Positions 1-5,043 of a stretch of 5,043 nt of DNA are shown here, in pieces. Positions within the stretch are counted from its first letter, which is position 1; each line of letters starts with the position of its first letter. Both the position numbers and the translations under genes were made by a program. The notes beneath the pieces are model-generated. The model ran no database searches and had not been told where the DNA came from. It saw only the letters and a list, made by a program, of their open reading frames with translations. Location of the stretch: assembly GCA_017353855.1 (NCBI GenBank), contig JAFMSA010000375.1, positions 1 through 5,043 of the forward strand, read 5' to 3'. Origin of the DNA: Alphaproteobacteria bacterium (GTDB lineage: Bacteria > Pseudomonadota > Alphaproteobacteria > ATCC43930 > CGMCC-115725).

Positions 1-166
1 GACAGCGGCCTGCGTCGAGCAGTATGCCTCCCTCGTTCTCGAGCGTGGATCGATATTTACGGAACCAAGCGTCCAAACCGGCATCCCGCATTTGGTCGGT
101 TGCAATCTTCTCGCATTCCTCCCTTCCCTGCGCGGGTATTGCCGAATGGCGTTCGCGTACGGTGCG
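1..166 (-). other. Unidentified open reading frame running off the left edge
   Basis: A minus-strand frame is open from just after a TGA at 167-169 to the window edge, 55 codons. Its composition looks protein-like, including stretches such as EKIATDQMRDAGLDAWF and ENEGGILLDAG. The only ATG in the frame is at 89-91, without a visible Shine-Dalgarno sequence. The charged, plausible sequence upstream of that ATG suggests the real gene began further upstream and has lost its 5' part. It could be the start of a gene outside the window, an internal piece of a decayed gene, or a chance open frame. I do not recognise the family and assign no function. Confidence 0.2.
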
Positions 167-318
167 TCATTCGTAATGACCGGACGTTGTTCCCAACTGT
201 CGGCAAGTTTCCCCAGGCCGCGCAGAGAGAACGGTAAGGTGATCCAGCCGAGCGCACATGGGAGAACGGTAGCTACTTCGAAACTGGCTTCCTAATGCGC
301 TGAGAAAGAAGGGACCCG

Positions 319-570
319 AGGGTAAGTATGGTAAACAATGTCGGGGTAGACAAGGTTCCCTGGGGTGCGTGGAGGCGCGCGGTCCTGCGTCGGCGAATGG
401 CTGGAACCGGCGCATCCCGTCGTTGCCGCGCGTCCCGGCGAAGGTCGCTTAACCATCCGATTTGCCCACCTTCATCCATCGTGCAGCTCGGTCGTGTGCG
501 GTCGTCGCCCGGGCGATGCCGCGGGAATCAGCGGTTCCAGCCACGCCCGCTCCGGGTCCTTAAGCCGCAT
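319..570 (-). pseudogene. Degraded N-terminal fragment of an IS5-family transposase
   Basis: The minus-strand frame from an ATG at 568-570 reads 32 residues to a TGA at 472-474. It contains DPERAWLEPLIPAASPGRRP followed by HTTEL. This closely resembles the N-terminal domain of IS5-group transposases (DUF4096 type), whose usual pattern is LTDxEWxxLEPLIP, a short linker, GRPRTTDLRE. Further along the strand, DNA at 391-423 is similar to the conserved RTGCxWRxLPxDFP block but carries indels. At 319-351 the same frame as the start gives VYPDIVYHTYPR, a weak match to PPWPTVYHYFRRW. The spacing from GRRP to this last block is about 20 residues too long, so the reading is interrupted and rearranged. 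The catalytic DDE domain is not found downstream, and I saw no terminal inverted repeats. It is read as an old, non-functional IS remnant. The N-terminal block is the strong evidence; the later blocks are tentative. Confidence 0.45.
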
Positions 571-1251
571 ATATGCAAGGGCGCAATATTTCCCGGGGGC
601 GGCAGGGGGTGGTATTCCTGTTCGCGGTCCAGCGGCCGAACCTCCCGTTTCGGACGGTTAGTCCCCCCGATAGGTTCGTCCCGCGACCTTCTCGCGACCC
701 AATAAAATCGCAGCGATCAGTAGGGCAGCATGGCGCCGAGCGTTGTCGAGAACTCGGCCGAAGGCTGGCGGATCCTCACTTGGACGACGTCCTCGACTAC
801 CTGTTTACCGGGGAATCGCGGTGGGTCGCGCGTTAGGTCGTGTTCGATGGTCTCAACAATTGGGCTACGCAATCGGCGCCGAGTTGCTCGAGGTCCCCGT
901 CGCCAAACGGCGGATCAGCCGCGCTCAACGGAGCGAATCGAGAACCTAAGACGAACATAGAGTGCTGCGGCGTGTGTAATTCCTGGTAATCGTGCGCAGA
1001 ATTCGCGAGATGTTCCGAGAACGTAGACCTGTCTCAGCCGCACTTACCACTCTATTACCTTTGATATCACGCATAAAACGACAATTGCAGACGCTTCGAG
1101 AATTTCCCGCGAGAGGATGCACAATCTGTTGCTAAGCCTGGAACGCGGGTGAGTGCTCGCGGAGCCCCCGGACGCCTAGCACGCGCGCCTCTGACCCGGA
1201 ATCAGCTTCAACCTCTCACGTCGGATATCACACCTCAACAGCGGGAAAGCG
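571..1251. other. Stretch without a supportable gene
   Basis: About 680 bp with only short overlapping open frames and no recognisable domain in any of them. Two plus-strand stretches look slightly protein-like but lie in different frames and are interrupted: LADPHLDDVLDYLFTGESRW, ending at a TAG at 834-836, and QQLGYAIGAELLEVPVAK at about 860-910. They may be traces of a decayed gene, but I cannot name a family. No tRNA, rRNA or clear regulatory RNA is seen. The part from about 950 onwards is more AT-rich and has no long open frame, as expected of a region upstream of a promoter. Confidence 0.4.
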
Positions 1252-1281
1252 GTGAAACGCGTCGGCCCCTTCGATTATAAT
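1252..1281 (+). promoter_or_regulatory. Putative sigma70-type promoter of the enolase-superfamily gene
   Basis: A perfect -10 hexamer TATAAT lies at 1276-1281. An 18-bp spacer separates it from GTGAAA at 1252-1257, which matches four of six bases of the -35 consensus. Transcription would be expected to start about 7 nt after the -10 box, near 1288-1289, immediately before the ATG at 1290. This fits the absence of any Shine-Dalgarno sequence before that ATG. The call rests on consensus match and position only. Confidence 0.4.
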
Positions 1282-1289
1282 CCTGGCCT

Positions 1290-2381
1290 ATGATTACAAT
1301 CAGGTCCGTTGGGGTCGATCACTATCGCATCCCGTTGCCGGTGGTGCTGTCAGACAGTACCCACGGCGATATCGCCGAATTCGAGCTCGTCACGGTGCGG
1401 ATACGCGATGACGCGGGTGTCGAAGGCTCAGGATATACCTACACCGTCGGCCGGGGTGGCGCTGCAGTCGCCGCACTGATCAAGCACGACCTTTGTCCCA
1501 TTTTGGTCGATGCCGAAGCGGACCGTATCGAGGCCTTGTGGCAGCGCATGTGGTGGGCCGTCCACTATGGCGGCCGCGGCGGATTTGCGAGTTTAGCGAT
1601 CTCCGCGGTCGACATCGCGCTCTGGGACTTGAAAGCGCGCCGGTTGGGAACCCCGTGGTGGCGGTTACTCGGCGGCCTCGACCCCCGCGTACCCGCCTAC
1701 GCCGGCGGTATCGATCTCGAGTTTCCGCTGGATCGGCTGCTGCATCAGACCGATGACAATCTCAAGAAGGGATTTCGCGCGATCAAGATGAAGGTCGGCC
1801 GGCCGCGCCTTTCGGAAGATCTTGAGCGGGTTCGCGCTATGCGCGAACATCTCGGCACTGATTTTCCGTTGATGGTCGATGCCAATATGCGGTGGAGCGT
1901 CGACGAGGCGGTCCGTGCCGCCCGTGCGCTTTCAGCGTTTGGCGTTTACTGGCTCGAAGAGCCGACCATTCCCGACGATGTCGAAGGCCACCGGCGAATT
2001 GTGCGCGACGGCGGACTGCCGATCGCGACCGGCGAAAATCTGCACACGCTCTACGAGTTCAAGCAGATGATTGCCTCGGGCGGGGTCACCTTTCCCGAGG
2101 CTGATGTCACAAACTGCGGTGGAGTGACTGCTTTTATCAAGATCGCTCACATGGCCGAGGCCTTCAATCTGCCGATTACTTCGCACGGTGCCCACGACCT
2201 CACGGTTCAGCTGCTGGCTGCGCTGCCGAACCGTTCTTACCTCGAGGTCCACGGCTTCGGGCTGGAACGTTTCTTGGCGCATCCGCTGGAATTGACGGAA
2301 GGATTCGCGACGGCGTCGGAACGGCCGGGCCACGGCGTTGAATTTGATTGGCGAGGATTGGATAAGGCCAAGGCTCTTTGA
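1290..2381 (+). CDS. Mandelate racemase/muconate lactonizing enzyme family protein (enolase superfamily)
   Basis: This 363-residue protein has the family's usual length and two-domain plan: an N-terminal alpha+beta capping domain (about 1-125) and a (beta/alpha)7beta barrel (about 130-340). Members are cytoplasmic, Mg2+-dependent enzymes that abstract a proton alpha to a carboxylate. The mandelate-racemase subgroup set is complete: K166-x-K168 in IKMKVG, metal ligands D197 (VDAN), E223 (LEEP) and E249 (ATGE), the D272/H299 dyad (H299 in SHGAHD), and E319 (YLEVHG). Numbering is offset by +2 from classical mandelate racemase. With a base on each face of the active site, racemisation, epimerisation or acid-sugar dehydration are all possible. 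The sequence also recalls the galactarate/talarate dehydratase branch, but the substrate cannot be assigned from motifs. The ATG at 1290 is chosen because the protein starts in the family's usual place (MITIRSVGVDHYRIPLP). No Shine-Dalgarno precedes it, consistent with a leaderless message. No transporter, regulator or partner gene adjoins it; the next gene is convergent. Family assignment is very secure; the specific reaction is not. Confidence 0.95.
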   Translation: MITIRSVGVDHYRIPLPVVLSDSTHGDIAEFELVTVRIRDDAGVEGSGYTYTVGRGGAAVAALIKHDLCPILVDAEADRIEALWQRMWWAVHYGGRGGFASLAISAVDIALWDLKARRLGTPWWRLLGGLDPRVPAYAGGIDLEFPLDRLLHQTDDNLKKGFRAIKMKVGRPRLSEDLERVRAMREHLGTDFPLMVDANMRWSVDEAVRAARALSAFGVYWLEEPTIPDDVEGHRRIVRDGGLPIATGENLHTLYEFKQMIASGGVTFPEADVTNCGGVTAFIKIAHMAEAFNLPITSHGAHDLTVQLLAALPNRSYLEVHGFGLERFLAHPLELTEGFATASERPGHGVEFDWRGLDKAKAL

Positions 2382-2389
2382 TCTGGCGA

Positions 2390-2406
2390 CGTCCGATACT
2401 CGGATG
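2390..2406 (+). terminator. Weak hairpin just after the enolase-superfamily gene
   Basis: CGTCCGA and TCGGATG pair, with one G-U, around a 3-nt loop. The hairpin begins 9 nt after the stop codon at 2379-2381. No T-run follows, so intrinsic termination would be poor. It may only stabilise the 3' end of the transcript. Confidence 0.2.
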
Positions 2407-2644
2407 CCGACGAGCGGCACGAGCCGATTCAGCTGAGAAGGCCGTGATTTTCTGGACGGGGCCTTATGGCTGAGACGGCAACCGCGTGCCGCCCGGGCCG
2501 ATCAAGCCTGGGGACGGGGCCTTTAACCGCCGGAACGTCCCGCTAGTCGCACCCTCCAGCTAAAGCTAAATCAGCTGATTGTCCGGGCCGCGGAACGTGA
2601 AGTTCGTCGTGGAGGGATTATCGGGAAGAAGCACCACACCGCTG

Positions 2645-2667
2645 ATCCACGCTCGTGGATTTGATTT
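2645..2667 (+). terminator. Possible intrinsic terminator in the convergent gap
   Basis: ATCCAC and GTGGAT form a stem around GCTC, followed on the plus strand by the T-rich TTGATTT. It is the most terminator-like hairpin between the two convergent genes, but it lies about 265 bp after the plus-strand gene's stop codon and the T-tract is broken. Confidence 0.25.
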
Positions 2668-2900
2668 CTACAATGTCGCTTAGGCTGGATAATGCGGCCC
2701 AAAGGTCGTGGTGCACATCGCAGTGCATTCGGTCCGGCCCAACCAGCAGGCGCCCTGCGGTTCGCAACCTGGCCCAGCGTGGGTTGCGGGTCAACGTCGG
2801 CACCAGCTTCCCATCTGTGTCAGATACGTCCGGACGCTGCCGAGACGTGATATCCGGCCGCCTTGCTCTGAGAGAACCTCGAGAACCGCCGGCGCTGCTC

Positions 2901-4004
2901 TCACTGCGGCATCAGCAGTACCGGCTTTATCGCAGCGCCCGAGGTCGCGTCGGCGGCAGCGCGGTTGACCTCGGCAAACTCGTAACGCGTGATCAGCCGG
3001 TCGAGCGGCATCCTGCCCGCCATGAAAAGATCGACAAGCCGAGGGATGAAGTCCCGCGGACGACTGTCGCCCTGAATCACGCCGCGCACAGTCCGCCCAC
3101 CCTGCAGCCAGGGCATCTCGAAGCTGACCTCCGTGCCGGCGCGAGCGCTGCCAACCAGGATGCAGGTGCCGAGACCGCGCAGCCCGTCTACGGCAAGCCG
3201 AAACACGGCCGGCACCGCCGATGTCTCTAGCGCGAAATCGGTGCCGCCACCGGTGATCCTGCGCATTTCACCGAGCGTCTCGGCGCCGCGGCTTTCGAGT
3301 GTATGGGTGGCACCGAGTTCGCGGGCGAGTGCCAGCCGACCAGGGAGCCGATCGACGGCGATGATCGGATCGCAGCCCGCGATCCGCGCCGCCATTAACC
3401 CGGCGAGGCCAACCCCGCCGACCCCGTACACCGCGATTGATTGTCCGGCGGCGGGCTGCATCACATTCAGCACAGCACCGGCACCAGTCTGCAAGCCACA
3501 GCCGAGGGGGCCCAGCATTTCTACCGGCGCGTCGCGGCGGACCTTGACGACGTTCTTGGCCGGGGCGACGGCGAAATTCGCGAACGAGGATTGCTGAAAG
3601 AAGCAGGAATAAACGGGTTCGCCGTCGCGGCTCATCGGGGTCGAGCCATCGGCGCGACAGCCGCTCGATTTGAGCGGGCGCGCCCGCTCGCAATAGGAGA
3701 TGCGCGTGGCCCGACACGGCGCGCAGTCGCCGCACCAAGGAAATGAAATTACGACCGGGTCGCCCGGCGCGAGATCGGCGACGGCAGCTCCGACCTGCTC
3801 GATAATACCGGCGCCTTCATGGCCGCAAACGACCGGATAGGGCAGGTTCGGAAAATAGCCATCGCGGGCATGCAGATCGGTGTGGCACATACCGCTGGCC
3901 ACGACCCGCACGAGCACCTCATCGGCAAGCGGCGTCGCGAGGTCGAGCGTCTCGATCTCGAACGGAGCTGACCGGACCGGCACTACCGCGGCGGTAATCT
4001 TCAT
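2901..4004 (-). CDS. Zinc-dependent alcohol dehydrogenase, NAD-type (medium-chain dehydrogenase/reductase)
   Basis: A complete 367-residue, presumably cytosolic enzyme of normal length for medium-chain zinc alcohol dehydrogenases. Catalytic zinc ligands are C40 (GMCHTDLH), H62 with E63 (GHEGAG) and C169 (GCGLQTGAG). T42 and H45 are placed as the proton-relay residues. The structural zinc lobe is C91-x2-C94-x2-C97-x7-C105. The Rossmann fold has the glycine motif GVGGVG (194-199), and D218 ends the second strand (IIAVDR), which normally selects NAD over NADP. The overall style resembles the aryl/benzyl-alcohol dehydrogenase and class III-like branch, so a primary or aromatic alcohol is likely, but the substrate is not fixed by these motifs. 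The ATG at 4002-4004 is supported by GAGGGGG (4012-4018) 7 nt upstream and by the typical N-terminus MKITAAVVP. A perfect palindrome lies further upstream. The gene is monocistronic as far as can be seen and faces the enolase-superfamily gene. No key residue is missing. Family call is very secure; substrate is uncertain. Confidence 0.95.
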   Translation of the reverse strand: MKITAAVVPVRSAPFEIETLDLATPLADEVLVRVVASGMCHTDLHARDGYFPNLPYPVVCGHEGAGIIEQVGAAVADLAPGDPVVISFPWCGDCAPCRATRISYCERARPLKSSGCRADGSTPMSRDGEPVYSCFFQQSSFANFAVAPAKNVVKVRRDAPVEMLGPLGCGLQTGAGAVLNVMQPAAGQSIAVYGVGGVGLAGLMAARIAGCDPIIAVDRLPGRLALARELGATHTLESRGAETLGEMRRITGGGTDFALETSAVPAVFRLAVDGLRGLGTCILVGSARAGTEVSFEMPWLQGGRTVRGVIQGDSRPRDFIPRLVDLFMAGRMPLDRLITRYEFAEVNRAAADATSGAAIKPVLLMPQ

Positions 4005-4048
4005 ATCGACGCCCCCTCAAGCCGCTCGAAGATCGGTTCTCCTAGCCC

Positions 4049-4064
4049 CGCTCTGGCCAGAGCG
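4049..4064. promoter_or_regulatory. Perfect 16-bp palindrome upstream of the alcohol dehydrogenase
   Basis: CGCTCTGGCCAGAGCG is identical to its reverse complement and lies 44 bp upstream of the dehydrogenase start codon. Its position and two-fold symmetry fit an operator for a dimeric regulator. No regulator gene is in the window and I saw no clear -35/-10 pair beside it. It could equally be a chance palindrome or a small hairpin. Confidence 0.3.
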
Positions 4065-4217
4065 TCTACCATTTATGCGGCTGGAGCTCCATTCCGGGTG
4101 CGCGAGCGCCAGCGGGGGCGAAGGCCGCTTCGCGCGGGAGCGCGAAATCTTTTGAATAGGGAATAACATGCACGCCAGGTGGCAGGGAGCTGGAAAAGTG
4201 TAAGGGCCTCGTCAGCG

Positions 4218-4638
4218 TCAAGACCGCCAAGTGCTGTTTGACGCGATTTCCCCATTTGCGATAGCGCCGGGGTCGGGGCGCGCCCATTCCCCGAACATTC
4301 CGCGCAAAGCCGCGAGGGTGAGGCGCAGAGATACCACCCCGAGCCGGCGCACGAGCCATTCCTTATCGAGCGTTCGCATCTGATCGAGCAAGGTGAGCCC
4401 TTCCTTGCCACGGAACCGCAACGGTCTGCGATAGGGCGCCGGATGGCTGACTCTAACCAGGGCGCGACTGTGACAGTTAATTAACCATCTCCGGTGATAA
4501 GACCACGGGGCAAGGTCGCGTCTTCCGTATTTTCGCGCCGATTATTGGATCCAGCGCTGCCGGCCAAATTTCGCCACGGAGGATGGAGGCGGCGCGTGGC
4601 GCCCCAGTGCCGCTGCCAGGCGCCCCGGACTGCCTCAC
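4218..4638 (-). pseudogene. mazF: mazF/pemK-family toxin, broken by frameshifts
   Basis: MazF/PemK toxins are small endoribonucleases that cut mRNA at short motifs. Here the family sequence is spread over three minus-strand frames. The first runs from a GTG at 4636-4638 to a TAA at 4477-4479 (53 codons) and contains RGEIWPAALDP, IRKTRPCPVV and LSPEM. The second supplies TVTVAPW (about 4457-4478). The third, from about 4445, gives HPAPYRRPLRFRGKEG, then LTLLDQMRTLDKEWLVRRLG and LAALRGMFGEW. Homology ends near 4284, and the last frame drifts on to a stop at 4218-4220. Together the blocks cover a whole toxin of about 115-120 residues in the right order, so at least two frameshifts separate them. 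The GTG overlaps the antitoxin's final TGA as GTGA, the usual arrangement for translational coupling. Neither fragment alone would have the complete fold, so an active toxin is unlikely. Family identification is strong from the TRP-C-VVSPPEM and LDQMRTLDK-LV-RLG patterns. Confidence 0.8.
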
Positions 4639-4931
4639 CAAGTCAGGGTTTCGTCTTCGGTGTTACTGAATTCCGGCCAGGCGAGCGCGTCCTCGCGCGC
4701 TGCCGCGATGCTCTGCGAGGCTTCAGCCCAACCCGCCCGGATGCGGCGCTTTATTGGGACAAGGACGATTTATTGGATTGGGACAAGGACGATTTATTGG
4801 GACAAGGACGATCCGCCCGCTTCCGGCGTCATCTCGACGTGATCGCCCTTGGTCATTCCCAGATCGCGAAGCAACGACTTCGGAATGTTTATGCCCGACC
4901 AATTCCCCATTTTGCGCACCGCCGCTCGCAC
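4635..4931 (-). pseudogene. mazE: mazE-type antitoxin (AbrB fold) interrupted by repeat expansion
   Basis: MazE antitoxins bind operator DNA through an N-terminal AbrB-like swapped hairpin and wrap the toxin with a C-terminal tail. From a GTG at 4929-4931 the frame reads VRAAVRKMGNWSGINIPKSL then LRDLGMTKGDHVEMTPE, a clear match to the usual VRKMGNSSGVIIPK and LGxxxGDxVEM patterns. It stops at a TAA at 4794-4796 after 45 residues. A second in-frame TAA is at 4770-4772. After the third repeat copy the same frame resumes the family C-terminus, IVLVPIKRRIRAGWAEASQS, and ends in EDETLTW at a TGA (4635-4637). Removing 42 nt would give an 84-residue protein of normal length. The start is chosen from AGGAGG at 4937-4942, 5 nt upstream. 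The surviving product would keep most of the DNA-binding domain but no toxin-binding tail. The usual serine of the MGNSSG motif is tryptophan here, another sign of drift. Confidence 0.8.
4751..4812. repeat. Three tandem copies of a 19-bp sequence inside mazE
   Basis: The unit TTATTGGGACAAGGACGAT is present at 4751-4769 and 4794-4812. Between them (4770-4793) lies a 24-bp copy in which ATTGG is doubled. On the coding (minus) strand each unit starts with the codons for IVLVP, which is mazE coding sequence, so the extra copies arose from the gene itself rather than by insertion of foreign DNA. Each extra copy brings an in-frame TAA at its end. The extra 43 bp shift the frame, and an apparent one-base deletion just upstream offsets this to a net 42 bp. 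Confidence 0.9.
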
Positions 4932-4936
4932 CACAG

Positions 4937-4942
4937 CCTCCT
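4937..4942 (-). promoter_or_regulatory. Ribosome binding site of the antitoxin frame
   Basis: On the minus strand AGGAGG lies 5 nt before GTG at 4929-4931 and only 2 nt before GTG at 4932-4934. It overlaps codons that would follow an ATG at 4944-4946. The spacing, and the usual MxxAVRKMGN start of the family, decide for the GTG at 4929-4931. Confidence 0.6.
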
Positions 4943-4944
4943 GC

Positions 4945-4965
4945 ATGTATTTCTTTACTATACAT
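4945..4965. promoter_or_regulatory. Putative autoregulatory operator/promoter of the mazEF remnant
   Basis: ATGTAT and ATACAT form a perfect 6-bp inverted repeat around a 9-bp AT-rich spacer, just upstream of the antitoxin ribosome binding site. Within it, minus-strand TATAGT (4957-4962) resembles a -10 hexamer. I could not find a convincing -35 box. MazE-type antitoxins usually repress their own operon at such symmetric AT-rich sites, so the placement fits, but binding is inferred. Confidence 0.35.
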
Positions 4966-5043
4966 AGCGATTGAAACCGAACGGTTTATAGCCGAGGAAT
5001 GCCCGCGCTCGTGCCCGAGGGTGCGAGCGATTGACCGTCGGCA

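Larger units (their letters stand above)
2382..2900. other. Convergent intergenic gap with no supportable gene
   Basis: Over 500 bp separate two genes that end facing each other. No frame on either strand gives a recognisable domain, and the open frames entering from 2600 onwards are short or continue antisense into the dehydrogenase gene. The stretch contains several small symmetric elements: hairpins at 2390-2406, 2438-2465 and 2645-2660, a perfect 12-bp palindrome AATCAGCTGATT at 2569-2580, and a 12-bp direct repeat GGACGGGGCCTT at 2454-2465 and 2512-2523. The length and lack of coding content suggest the trace of a lost gene, but no family could be read from it. Confidence 0.4.

Noticed and set aside
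57..668. Shared peptide RFGRLVP in two open frames on opposite strands (57-80 and 646-668)
   Set aside because: The underlying DNA matches at only about 15 of 21 positions, and both frames look non-coding.
328..705. Plus-strand open frames of 98-125 codons over 328-705
   Set aside because: They are arginine-, glycine- and proline-rich shadow frames opposite the transposase remnant, with no recognisable domain.
41..2654. 11-bp inverted match GAGCGTGGATC (41-51) and GATCCACGCTC (2644-2654)
   Set aside because: Several matches of this length are expected by chance in 5 kb, and neither copy is at a recognisable element boundary.
2655..3230. Long plus-strand open frame of 191 codons overlapping the dehydrogenase gene
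   Set aside because: More than half of it is antisense to the clearly functional dehydrogenase, it shows no domain, and its composition is that of a GC-rich shadow frame.
3133..3597. Plus-strand open frame of 154 codons within the dehydrogenase
   Set aside because: It lies wholly antisense to a gene with all catalytic motifs intact.
4066..4217. Possible C-terminal gene fragment on the minus strand ending in MELQPHKW
   Set aside because: The frame continues from the mazF remnant region without a start or a recognisable family; the evidence is too weak to list as a gene.
4751..4812. Possible CRISPR array
   Set aside because: The three units are contiguous with no spacers, and each is mazE coding sequence.
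4723..4965. Minus-strand open frame of 80 codons beginning at an ATG upstream of mazE
   Set aside because: It reads the antitoxin DNA in the wrong frame except for a short IVLVPI stretch after the one-base shift. The frame with the MazE motifs and the well-placed AGGAGG site begins at 4931.
4494..4967. Plus-strand open frame of 157 codons at the right end
   Set aside because: It is antisense to the mazE and mazF remnants, and its internal peptide repeat (DKDDLL) only reflects the tandem DNA repeat.

Overview
The window is GC-rich DNA with codon use typical of a high-GC proteobacterium. An alphaproteobacterium of the Rhizobiales type is my best guess, from the style of the two enzymes and of the MazEF remnant, but nothing here fixes the taxon. 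Only two genes look intact. They point towards each other and sit in DNA that is otherwise non-coding or decayed, which is typical of a low-density accessory region.

Layout. Positions 1-570 hold an unidentified open frame running off the left edge (minus strand) and a degraded fragment of an IS5-family transposase (minus strand, about 319-570). Positions 571-1251 show no gene I can support. A sigma70-like promoter (1252-1281) lies directly against the ATG of a complete mandelate racemase/muconate lactonizing enzyme (enolase superfamily) gene at 1290-2381, plus strand. Its message would be leaderless or nearly so. Positions 2382-2900 are a convergent intergenic gap with several hairpins and a short direct repeat. 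A complete zinc-dependent, NAD-type alcohol dehydrogenase gene follows on the minus strand (2901-4004), with a good ribosome binding site and a perfect 16-bp palindrome upstream.

The right end (4218-4965, minus strand) holds a mazEF-type toxin-antitoxin operon that is no longer intact. The antitoxin frame (mazE-like, 4635-4931) is interrupted by a 19-bp sequence present in three tandem copies, with an in-frame TAA at the end of each of the first two. The toxin frame (mazF-like, from 4638) is spread over three reading frames. The GTGA overlap between the two genes, the antitoxin's AGGAGG site and a putative operator inverted repeat are still visible.

Function. The enolase-superfamily enzyme has the complete mandelate-racemase set of acid/base and metal residues. 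It probably dehydrates or epimerises a sugar acid or hydroxy acid. The dehydrogenase probably oxidises a primary or aromatic alcohol with NAD. Whether they share a pathway cannot be told: they are convergent, not in one operon, and no transporter or regulator is visible nearby. I found no convincing new multi-gene system. The most notable thing is the repeat-disrupted mazEF locus.
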